The notes under the pieces: model-generated
What the model was told of the DNA's origin: nothing
Database searches by the model: none
The model's input: only the letters and a program-made list of their open reading frames with translations
From: PNKC01 sp039917655
GTDB lineage: Bacteria; Chloroflexota; Dehalococcoidia; Tepidiformales; Tepidiformaceae
NCBI GenBank assembly: GCA_039917655.1
Contig: JBDSJC010000274.1
Coordinates: forward strand, 1 to 6,077
Reading direction: 5' to 3'
Length of the DNA: 6,077 nucleotides
In this document: positions 1 through 5,721 of the stretch, one piece after another
Layout: each line of letters opens with the position of its first letter
Numbering within the stretch: the first letter of the stretch is position 1
Made by a program: the position numbers and the translations under genes

Positions 1-1
1 G

Positions 2-289
2 ACCGACTGGCGCTGGCTGGAGAACGACGAACGTGCGCACTACTTCGCGATGCGGAACTCGCTCGAAGCACTCTTCAAGCAGGTGATCTTGGAGGGCATC
101 GATCTCGATGAATTCAGCATCGACCGGGCCGACGTGACTATCCTCGCCAACTCCATCCTCGGCATGTTGAACTGGTTCCCGAGGTGGTATCGCACCGGGG
201 GCTGGGCCGACGCATCGTATATCGCAGATGCCATGACGAACATGATCGTGGCCGGTTTGAGCGGCTCTCGGGCCCGGAGTAACGAATGA
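2..289 (+). CDS. TetR/AcrR-family transcriptional regulator, C-terminal part (5' truncated by window edge)
   Basis: The reading frame is open from base 2 to the TGA at 287-289 and gives 95 residues, so the gene starts upstream of the window. What remains looks like the ligand-binding/dimerisation domain of TetR regulators of the KstR2/fatty-acid-regulator type: an ALFKQVILEGI helix, then ILGMLNWFPRWYRTGG followed by a helix ending in IVAGL. The GMLNW..RWYRxGG pattern is typical of TetR regulators next to acyl-CoA catabolism genes. The N-terminal helix-turn-helix is not in the window, so DNA-binding specificity cannot be read. The gene points the same way as the catabolic genes and ends 128 nt before the first of them, so it is probably their local repressor, released by a CoA thioester or pathway substrate (inference). 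The internal ATG at 50 lies inside the domain and is not the start. Confidence 0.82.
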   Translation, partial: TDWRWLENDERAHYFAMRNSLEALFKQVILEGIDLDEFSIDRADVTILANSILGMLNWFPRWYRTGGWADASYIADAMTNMIVAGLSGSRARSNE

Positions 290-310
290 CCTGCGGCGGA
301 CCTTTTTCGG

Positions 311-340
311 TTGACAACTCCGCCTCTGCACTCGTAGATT
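311..340 (+). promoter_or_regulatory. Candidate sigma70-type promoter of the catabolic operon
   Basis: A perfect TTGACA (-35) lies at 311-316 and TAGATT (4 of 6 matches to TATAAT) at 335-340, separated by 18 nt. It sits in the only sizeable gap before the five-gene run, so transcription would start near 346-348, about 70 nt upstream of the TTG start at 418. The call rests on sequence match and position only. Confidence 0.5.
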
Positions 341-347
341 CTCCCTA

Positions 348-367
348 CCTACCAAACGGTTGGCTGG
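348..367. promoter_or_regulatory. Imperfect palindrome, candidate TetR operator
   Basis: The core CCAAACGGTTGG (352-363) is palindromic at 10 of 12 bases. Extending it to 348-367 adds outer CC/GG arms, so 7 of 10 base pairs match over 20 bp. The site begins just downstream of the candidate -10 box and overlaps or follows the expected transcription start, where a repressor would block RNA polymerase. The CCnnnCGGnnGG-like architecture is common among TetR operators. The regulator encoded at 2-289 is the obvious candidate to bind it (inference). Confidence 0.42.
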
Positions 368-402
368 GAGCGGGGGGCAGCCACCTACCTGTTGAACCAT
401 AC

Positions 403-407
403 GGGAG
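403..407 (+). promoter_or_regulatory. Shine-Dalgarno GGGAG that supports the TTG start at 418
   Basis: GGGAG lies 10 nt before the TTG at 418-420. It is weaker evidence than it could be, because a GGAG at 276-279 also precedes the alternative in-frame ATG at 286 by 6 nt. The choice therefore leans on family N-terminus fit and on base composition of the extra stretch. Confidence 0.45.
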
Positions 408-417
408 TCATTGGCGC

Positions 418-1602
418 TTGAAGATCGATGTCTTTTGCGAAGTAGAAACCGCAGATACCTCCAGGCCCGGTCACGAATACCGCCTCATTAAGGAAACGCT
501 GGCACAGGCCGAAGCGGCTGACGCGGCGGGCTTCGATTGCTGGTGGCAAGTCGAGCATCACGGCGCCGTGGCGATGAGCTACAGCTCGGCACCAGACGTC
601 ATTCTCTCGGCCATCGCGCAGCGTACGAAGCGCATTCGTATCGGACATAGCGCCGTCCTCGCGCCGCACAAGTTCAGCCACCCGATTCGCATTGCCGAGC
701 GCGCCGCCACACTCGACCTCGTCAGCGACGGCCGCCTCGAAGTCGGCTTCGCGCGCTCGACCATCCCGGAATGGCGTCTGTTCCAGATCGACCCTGACAG
801 CACCAGGGCGCAACTCGAGAAGACCATGCGCATGGTGCCAAAGATGTGGCAGCAGGAAGCGTTCTCCTGGGACGACGACCAATTCCAGATCAAAAACGCG
901 CCAATCATCCCCAAGCCGCTACAGAAGCCGCACCCGCCTCTTTGGCAGGCGGCTTCGAGTCCCGAGTCGTTCGTGATGGCCGGCCACAACGGCGTCGGTG
1001 CGCTCGGGACCACCCTCCTGACGCCTGTCGACGTGATCGCGGCGCTCCTCGAGACGTATCGAGATGCGATCAAAGACGCCGACCCCGCCGGGGCCTTCAT
1101 CAACAACCAGGCAGGGGTCTTCACGTTCGTCCATTGCGCCGAGACCACCCAGAAAGCGATCGAAAACGGCGCAGCGGAAGCCGCCGCGTGGTACATCAAC
1201 ACGATTGTGAAATTCTTCGAGTTGGAGCAAGCGCTGCAGCGGCGGACCGAAGAGATTGAGCCCACCGATCGGGCAGGTGCCGGCCTCGTAGGTGATATCC
1301 AGGCGCCGGCGAAACCCGACACTCCTCCCTCGGCGGACAACTCGGCCGCAATGGCGTTGGTCAACCGTTTGGCGCATGGCGAGACGATCTCTGGGGAAGA
1401 GGTGTACGAGATCCTGAACAAGCAGGACTCGGTCATCATCGGCGACCCCGCGACGTGCAAGCGGAAGATGGAGCGCTATCGCGATGTCGGCGTCGACCGG
1501 CTCCTTTGCTTCCAGCAAGTCGGAGGGCTCTCACACCAAGCCATCCTCGACAGCACCCGCCTGGTCGGACAGCACCTCGTCCCGTGCTTTTCGCCGAAAT
1601 GA
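418..1602 (+). CDS. LLM-class flavin-dependent oxidoreductase (luciferase-like monooxygenase), larger form
   Basis: Bacterial luciferase-like TIM-barrel protein (PF00296 type), probably a cytoplasmic oxidoreductase using reduced FMN or F420; 394 residues from the TTG start. Visible marks are the KIDVFCEVE first strand (2-10), the VEHHG motif (45-49, with the His pair found in many luciferase-like enzymes), IRIGHSAVLAPHKFSHPIR (73-91), ATLDLVSDGRLEVGFAR (97-113), and PKPLQKPHPPLW (165-176) followed by a small-residue loop. Residues about 271-340 form an extra, partly Pro/Ala-rich stretch (APAKPDTPPSA) before the last helices, making it longer than the usual 320-360 residues. An in-frame ATG at 286 would add 44 residues, but these show no family likeness, hold the candidate promoter, and have only about 55% GC at third positions. 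It is the first gene of the run, with a 31-nt gap to the second LLM gene. The substrate is unknown; oxygenation of a hydrophobic compound or CoA ester is inference. Confidence 0.85.
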   Translation: MKIDVFCEVETADTSRPGHEYRLIKETLAQAEAADAAGFDCWWQVEHHGAVAMSYSSAPDVILSAIAQRTKRIRIGHSAVLAPHKFSHPIRIAERAATLDLVSDGRLEVGFARSTIPEWRLFQIDPDSTRAQLEKTMRMVPKMWQQEAFSWDDDQFQIKNAPIIPKPLQKPHPPLWQAASSPESFVMAGHNGVGALGTTLLTPVDVIAALLETYRDAIKDADPAGAFINNQAGVFTFVHCAETTQKAIENGAAEAAAWYINTIVKFFELEQALQRRTEEIEPTDRAGAGLVGDIQAPAKPDTPPSADNSAAMALVNRLAHGETISGEEVYEILNKQDSVIIGDPATCKRKMERYRDVGVDRLLCFQQVGGLSHQAILDSTRLVGQHLVPCFSPK

Positions 1603-1622
1603 CCGCCTTGACGAAGCCGATC

Positions 1623-1628
1623 GGAGGT
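1623..1628 (+). promoter_or_regulatory. Shine-Dalgarno GGAGGT fixing the ATG start at 1634
   Basis: GGAGGT sits 5 nt before the ATG at 1634-1636. This strong site, and the match of MKVGIGMF to the first beta strand of the family, decide against the longer in-frame start at 1484 inside the preceding gene. Confidence 0.8.
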
Positions 1629-1633
1629 GTGGA

Positions 1634-2551
1634 ATGAAGGTCGGCATCGGCATGTTCGTGACGGGTTACACGGTCGATGCGGTGACGCTGGCACGGAAGG
1701 TCGAAGATGGCGGATTCAGTTCGATCTGGGTGCCGGATCACACCGTCCTTCCCGTGGGACCGGAAACAAAGTACCCCGCCGGTGGAGAGATCCCGACCCT
1801 GTACGGTGAGATGGCTGACCCGTTCGTCCTTCTCTCATTCATCGGCGCCGTAACCACAAAGCTGCGCTTGGCGACCGGGATCATCCTGGTCCCGGAGCGG
1901 CACCCGCTCACGCTGGCCAAGACCGCGAGCACGCTCGACAACTTCTCGAACGGGCGCCTCATTCTCGGCGTCGGTACCGGTTGGCTAAGAGAAGAGACCG
2001 AGCTCTATGGCACCGATTTCGATACGCGCTGGCAGTACACACGTGAGGCCGTTCTGGCGATGAAGGGGCTGTGGAAAGACAAAGACGGCACCGCAGCGTA
2101 TGACGGCAAGTACGTGTCTTTCCCTGCTGTCCGTTGCGATCCGCTGTCGGTGCAGCGATCCGGTCCACCCGTGGTCATCGGTGCACCCGGCTCAGACACC
2201 ACCGTGAAGCGAATCGTCGGCTGGGGAGATGGCTGGCTGCCAGTGATGCCGACCCCGGAAGAGGTGCGCCGGGTGCGCAAGGCTATCGAAGCGCGCTGTG
2301 CGGAGGTCGGCCGCGACCCGTCCGAGATCTCGATTCACGTCTACGTGATGGACGTTACGCCTAGTACGCAGCGTGCGTACGAGGACGCGGGCGCCGACGA
2401 GATCGTGATCGGCATCTACAACCACCCCGGCACGCCGCTGCCCTACGACCAATGGGCGCCCCAACGCGGTCTCGCGCTGCAGGGCGGGCGGCCCCCTCCC
2501 GCCGAGACGCTCGCCGTTCTCGACAAGATCCACGCCCAGGCTCAGCTCTAG
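1634..2551 (+). CDS. LLM-class oxidoreductase, TIGR03619-like (probably F420-dependent)
   Basis: A 305-residue luciferase-like TIM-barrel protein of the usual length for the family. The features are MKVGIGMFV (first strand), WVPDHTVLP (32-40), the inserted loop YPAGGEIPTLYGEMADP (47-63), LRLATGIILVPERHPLTLAKTASTLDNFSNGRLILGVGTGWLREE (77-121, the most diagnostic stretch), GPPVVIGA (177-184) and VGWGDGWLPV (195-204). This order, with the ERHP..LAK..ATLD-like motif and GVGxGW, resembles the TIGR03619/Rv2161c group, often annotated as F420-dependent; FMN use cannot be excluded. The likely role is hydride transfer or oxygenation on a pathway intermediate in the cytoplasm. It lies 31 nt after the first LLM gene, and 33 nt separate it from the crotonase gene, which supports one operon. 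The two LLM proteins differ strongly in length and motifs, so they are not a recent tandem duplication. Confidence 0.87.
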   Translation: MKVGIGMFVTGYTVDAVTLARKVEDGGFSSIWVPDHTVLPVGPETKYPAGGEIPTLYGEMADPFVLLSFIGAVTTKLRLATGIILVPERHPLTLAKTASTLDNFSNGRLILGVGTGWLREETELYGTDFDTRWQYTREAVLAMKGLWKDKDGTAAYDGKYVSFPAVRCDPLSVQRSGPPVVIGAPGSDTTVKRIVGWGDGWLPVMPTPEEVRRVRKAIEARCAEVGRDPSEISIHVYVMDVTPSTQRAYEDAGADEIVIGIYNHPGTPLPYDQWAPQRGLALQGGRPPPAETLAVLDKIHAQAQL

Positions 2552-2584
2552 GCGCAAACCACGACAGGGAAAGAAGGATTCGAC

Positions 2585-3352
2585 GTGCAATTGAAGTTCA
2601 TCGATTACAGCGTTACAGAACGCGTGGCCGTCATCCGTATGAACCGCCCGGAGCGGTTGAACGCGCTCTCGCCCGAGATGTTCGATGAGCTCCGAACGGC
2701 GTTTCGGGAATTCGTTCAGGACGACAACGCCTGGGTGGGGATTCTGACGGGCACGGGACGCGGCTTTTCCGCAGGCCGCGACCTCAAGTCGCAGGCCGAA
2801 ACCGGGAACGCCCCGCAGCCCAACTACACGGCGGAATGGAACATCTTTGGGGTGCCCGATACAGACAAACCGCTGATCGCGGCGGTCAACGGCTACGCCA
2901 TCGGCGCCGGCTGGTATATGACCGCCGGTTGCGACATCCGCGTCGCCAGTGAGTCCGCGCGCTTCTCGATGGGAGAGATCCCCACGGGCGTGCTCGGGCC
3001 GTACTGGTTTCCCGTCGCCGAGGTGCTCCCCTGGGCAATGGGTGTTGAGTTCACGCTGCTCGGCGAACACGTGCCGGCGCGGCGACTCTTCGAGCTGGGG
3101 CTCCTGAACGAGGTCGTTCCGGACGACCAGCTCATGGACGCAGCCTGGCGCTGGGCACGGAAGTTCCTTGCCTTGCCGCCGCTCCACGTCCGGCGAACGA
3201 AGGCGCTCATGGCTTCGATGAGGCAGAGCCCGAGCCCGGAGATGATCCGCCGGGAGATGGAGTCGCGAACCTTTTTGAACGCGCTCGAAGATACGAACGA
3301 AGCCGCGGTCGCCTTCGCTGAGAAGCGCGCACCGGATTTCCACGGACGCTGA
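2585..3352 (+). CDS. Enoyl-CoA hydratase/isomerase family protein (crotonase fold)
   Basis: A 255-residue crotonase, normal family length, starting at GTG with AGAAGGA (2572-2578) 6 nt upstream. The N-terminal NRPERLNALSPEM (20-32) is the classical crotonase motif. The oxyanion hole is formed by GFSAGRDL (60-67) and NGYAIGAGW (102-110), followed by CDIRVAS (116-122) and the acidic-residue region FSMGEIPTG (127-135). The C-terminal half has ARRLFELGLLNEVVP (165-179) and the final helices. Compared with rat enoyl-CoA hydratase, the residue at the Glu144 position is Tyr111, while the Glu164 equivalent is kept as Glu131. Canonical hydration uses both glutamates, so isomerisation, C-C cleavage or another crotonase reaction is as likely as simple hydration. 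Its place just before two acyl-CoA dehydrogenase genes shows that it acts on CoA thioesters in a beta-oxidation-like sequence. The exact substrate is unknown. Confidence 0.9.
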   Translation: MQLKFIDYSVTERVAVIRMNRPERLNALSPEMFDELRTAFREFVQDDNAWVGILTGTGRGFSAGRDLKSQAETGNAPQPNYTAEWNIFGVPDTDKPLIAAVNGYAIGAGWYMTAGCDIRVASESARFSMGEIPTGVLGPYWFPVAEVLPWAMGVEFTLLGEHVPARRLFELGLLNEVVPDDQLMDAAWRWARKFLALPPLHVRRTKALMASMRQSPSPEMIRREMESRTFLNALEDTNEAAVAFAEKRAPDFHGR

Positions 3353-3365
3353 CGAATCAGCCTAA

Positions 3366-3377
3366 GTGACTGGTCAC
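3366..3377. repeat. Short perfect inverted repeat GTGAC-TG-GTCAC between genes
   Basis: Two 5-bp arms flank a 2-bp centre in the 36-nt gap between the crotonase gene and the small acyl-CoA dehydrogenase gene, directly abutting the GGGAGG ribosome-binding site. It could be an internal operator or simply chance. Its sequence differs from that of the palindrome at 348-367, and no nearby promoter boxes are evident. Confidence 0.3.
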
Positions 3378-3388
3378 GGGAGGCCTGC

Positions 3389-4441
3389 TTGGACCACCGC
3401 CTAACTGAATCGCAGGAATTGCTGCGAAAATCGGCCGCCGACTTCTTCAATCGGCAGTACCCCCTCGATCGCATGCGCGAGCTCTACGGCGACCGTCCAC
3501 GGCGCGATGCGGAGCTCTGGCCGGCCCTGATCTCGTTGGGCTGGACGGCGGCGCCATTCGGAGAGGCGATCGGCGGCTTTCCTGGCAGCCTGATGGAAGC
3601 GGCGCCGCTCATCGAAGAGTTGGGACGGGCCGCCTTCGCAACCCCGTTCGTGCATTCGTCGGTGGCCGCCGGCTTAGCACTCGCCAGCCGCCCCGAGGCG
3701 GCGGATCTTGCTGCGAAGCTCGCCTCTGGGGTGATGACCGCGGCATGGTGTGCTCCCAGCGGGCTGGACGGTCCGCTGAGCGCCAGCGGCGGCGCCATCA
3801 GCGGTACCGTGCGCGGCGCGGTCTGGCCGGAGCTCGTGACCCACTTTCTGGTTCCAGCGGGCGACGTCGTCGCGCTGGTCGACGCCGCCGCGGGCGGTAT
3901 CAGCCGCCGCAATCTCGAGACGCCAGGCGCGGAATCGGTCGGCGAGGTGTCGTTCAGTGAAGCGCCCGTCGTGCGGACGCTTGACGCGGCGCTGTCGACG
4001 GATATCCTTCTCGGCGGCGCAGCCGGAAACGCGATCATCCTTCTCGGAGCGAGCGAACGCGCGCTCGAGATCGCGGTCGACTACGCAAAGATGCGCATCC
4101 AGTTCGGTCAACCGATCGGAGCATTCCAATCGATTCAGCACCGTTGCGCCGACATGCTGATCGCGGTCGAGGTCTCACGGAACCTCGCCTACAAAGCAGC
4201 AGCGGTGCACGGGACGAGCGAGTTTCCACGGGCCGCTCGCAACGCCAAAGCGTACCTGGGTGATTCGGCTCGCCGGGTGACGCGGGACGCGATCCAGATC
4301 CATGGCGGCGTCGGCTTCGTCGACGACCATCGCGTCCAGCTCAGCTATCGGACCGCGCTGAGTGCGTCGTCGTACTACGAGACCTCCCCCGCGCACCGGG
4401 CGGTCGTCAGCCAGCTCGTGCTCGCCGGGCGACCGACCTGA
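3389..4441 (+). CDS. Acyl-CoA dehydrogenase, small subunit of a probable heteromeric pair
   Basis: A 350-residue acyl-CoA dehydrogenase-fold protein, starting at TTG with GGGAGG (3378-3383) 5 nt upstream; MDHRLTESQELLRKSAADFF matches the usual N-terminal helix. An N-terminal helical region (1-115) is followed by a degenerate beta domain (about 116-195) that lacks the TEPxxGSD signature. The C-terminal helical domain has DYAKMRIQFGQPIGAFQSIQH (231-251) and IQIHGGVGF (302-310), both canonical FAD-contact motifs. At the catalytic loop, where MCAD has the YEGT glutamate, this protein reads SYYETSPAHR (328-337), so the aligned residue is Tyr and a Glu (331) sits one position later. The next gene, 10 nt downstream, encodes the complementary large subunit. 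Adjacent pairs of this kind form alpha2beta2 complexes with FAD at the subunit interface in mycobacterial steroid side-chain degradation (FadE26/27, FadE28/29 type). By analogy this pair would introduce a 2,3-double bond into a bulky acyl-CoA; the substrate is inferred only by class. Confidence 0.88.
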   Translation: MDHRLTESQELLRKSAADFFNRQYPLDRMRELYGDRPRRDAELWPALISLGWTAAPFGEAIGGFPGSLMEAAPLIEELGRAAFATPFVHSSVAAGLALASRPEAADLAAKLASGVMTAAWCAPSGLDGPLSASGGAISGTVRGAVWPELVTHFLVPAGDVVALVDAAAGGISRRNLETPGAESVGEVSFSEAPVVRTLDAALSTDILLGGAAGNAIILLGASERALEIAVDYAKMRIQFGQPIGAFQSIQHRCADMLIAVEVSRNLAYKAAAVHGTSEFPRAARNAKAYLGDSARRVTRDAIQIHGGVGFVDDHRVQLSYRTALSASSYYETSPAHRAVVSQLVLAGRPT

Positions 4442-4451
4442 GGAGGAAGAG

Positions 4452-5612
4452 ATGGACTTTGGCTTCAGCGAGGATGAGATTCGTTTCCGGGACGACGTGC
4501 GCGCATTCGTCGAGCGCGAATGGGGCCCTGCCGATCCGGTAGCTGGGCGCGACAAGTCCGATGAGGAGCGGACCAGGGTGTTCCGGGCTAAGGTTGCCGA
4601 CAAGGGCTGGTTCGCGATGGGTTGGCCCGAGGAGTACGGCGGCGTGGCCGTGAGCCCGATGGAGAAGTACATTCTGAGTCGCGAGATGCAGCGGGTGGGC
4701 GCGCCGTTCCCACTCTACAACGCGAACGTTCTCGGCCCGCTGATCCTCAAGTATGGGACGGTAGAGACGAAGGCAGAAATGCTGCCAAAAATGCGGCGCG
4801 GCGACCTCGAATTCGTCCTCGGTTTCACCGAGCCCGAGACCGGCTCCGACCTTGCCAACCTGAGCACCCGAGCCGTTCGTTCCGGCGATGGCTACATCGT
4901 CAACGGGCAGAAGCTCTATGGAAATCCAAAGCCCGGCGAGATCATGTTCCTCGCCGCGCGCACCGACCCGGACGCTCCCGTGCGGCGGGGCATCTCGGTG
5001 CTCCTGATCGACACGACCTCCGAAGGTTTCAGCAAAACTGAGAACCCCACGCTCAGCGGGTCCCACGTCGGCGCGACTTACTACGACGATGTCTTCGTGC
5101 CGCGCGCACGCCTTCTCGGCGAAGAGAACAAAGGCTGGGACTACGTCCGTGAGTCGCTCGACCTGGACCGTTTGGGCGGCATCCCATATGCCCACTTCTC
5201 GACGATCTTCGGGATGATCATCGACTACGCCAAGACGACGGTCGGTTCTGACGGACGGCCGCTGAGCGACCAGGCCTGGGTGCAGGAGCGGCTTGCCGAA
5301 CTGGACATCGAGATCGAGGCGGCGCAGCTCATCCAGGACATGACCGCGTCCAAGGTTGCCGCGGGCGAAAAACTGCGTATCGAGGCGTCGATCGTAAAGA
5401 TCTTCTGTACCGAGCTCGAAAGCCGGATTGCGGCGTTCGGCTCGGAGCTCATCGGGACCCTCGCCCCACTCCGGGGCGAGGACGTTCACCCCCTCGTGGA
5501 TGCGCTCAGCTTCCTCACGCGCCTCAACGTCGCCATGACCATCGTCGGCGGGACGAACGAGATTCAGCGAAACGTGATCGCGCTCCAGGGCCTGGGGCTC
5601 CCACGGTCGTGA
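4452..5612 (+). CDS. Acyl-CoA dehydrogenase, large subunit of a probable heteromeric pair
   Basis: A 386-residue acyl-CoA dehydrogenase of normal length. The ATG is preceded by AGGAGG (4441-4446, overlapping the stop of the previous gene) with a 5-nt spacer, suggesting coupled translation. The motifs are MDFGFSEDEIRFRDDVRAFV (N-terminal helix), WPEEYGG (58-64), FTEPETGSDLANL (125-137, FAD/substrate signature), VNGQKLYGN (150-158), LDLDRL (236-241) and GGTNEIQRN (366-374) with the typical GLGLP tail. Two positions differ from single-chain enzymes: the isovaleryl-CoA dehydrogenase catalytic glutamate (in LDLERL) is Asp239, and the MCAD catalytic position is Gly366. The RxxFG and QxxGGxG FAD-contact motifs are absent (the matching region reads DYAKTTVGSDG and FGSELIG) but are present in the small subunit. 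This complementarity argues for a heteromer. The WTS-like FAD motif is YGN (156-158). It is the last gene of the visible operon. Confidence 0.9.
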   Translation: MDFGFSEDEIRFRDDVRAFVEREWGPADPVAGRDKSDEERTRVFRAKVADKGWFAMGWPEEYGGVAVSPMEKYILSREMQRVGAPFPLYNANVLGPLILKYGTVETKAEMLPKMRRGDLEFVLGFTEPETGSDLANLSTRAVRSGDGYIVNGQKLYGNPKPGEIMFLAARTDPDAPVRRGISVLLIDTTSEGFSKTENPTLSGSHVGATYYDDVFVPRARLLGEENKGWDYVRESLDLDRLGGIPYAHFSTIFGMIIDYAKTTVGSDGRPLSDQAWVQERLAELDIEIEAAQLIQDMTASKVAAGEKLRIEASIVKIFCTELESRIAAFGSELIGTLAPLRGEDVHPLVDALSFLTRLNVAMTIVGGTNEIQRNVIALQGLGLPRS

Positions 5613-5721
5613 CGTCGGCGATCGGTCGAACCGCGCCTTAGCCGCCCGCAGTGATAGGAGCGTGGGCTCAGTCAGTCCCGCCAATTCGCCCGGGTTTGGG
5701 GGGTCGTGGGGGTGCAAAACC
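5613..5721. other. Non-coding gap between the operon and the transposase gene
   Basis: These 109 bases hold no convincing gene and no clear GC hairpin followed by a T-run, so no intrinsic terminator can be called for the operon. The transposase gene at the right reads toward this gap, so one end of its insertion sequence should lie here. A stretch starting TGATAGGAGCG at 5652 is a possible tip, but the partner end is outside the window and cannot be compared. Confidence 0.4.

Noticed and set aside
1484..1633. Upstream extension of the second LLM gene to an ATG inside the first LLM gene
   Set aside because: It would overlap the previous gene by 119 nt, and the added residues are unlike the family; the ATG at 1634 has a better ribosome-binding site and a canonical first strand.
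418..2551. The two adjacent LLM genes as a light-producing luciferase alpha/beta (LuxAB) pair
   Set aside because: The proteins match luciferase only at the fold level, differ from each other in length and motifs, and sit with acyl-CoA catabolism genes; no fatty acid reductase genes are present.
2192..3343. Long minus-strand open frame (383 codons) opposite the second LLM and crotonase genes
   Set aside because: It spans two clearly real + strand genes and their gap, has a charged composition rich in Arg/His typical of antisense GC-rich frames, and shows no recognisable domain.
3370..3377. CTGGTC-containing sequence as a FadR half site
   Set aside because: Only a short half-site match is present, the known FadR operator is longer and belongs mainly to gamma-proteobacteria, and the position inside the operon is not typical.
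4407..5717. Long open frame on the minus strand (436 codons) opposite the large acyl-CoA dehydrogenase gene
   Set aside because: It is an antisense shadow: the + strand has complete family motifs and a strong ribosome-binding site, while the minus-strand translation resembles no family and reflects high GC.
5613..5721. Intrinsic terminator after the operon
   Set aside because: Short GC-rich self-complementary pieces such as CCCGGG occur, but there is no stable stem followed by a run of T on the + strand.
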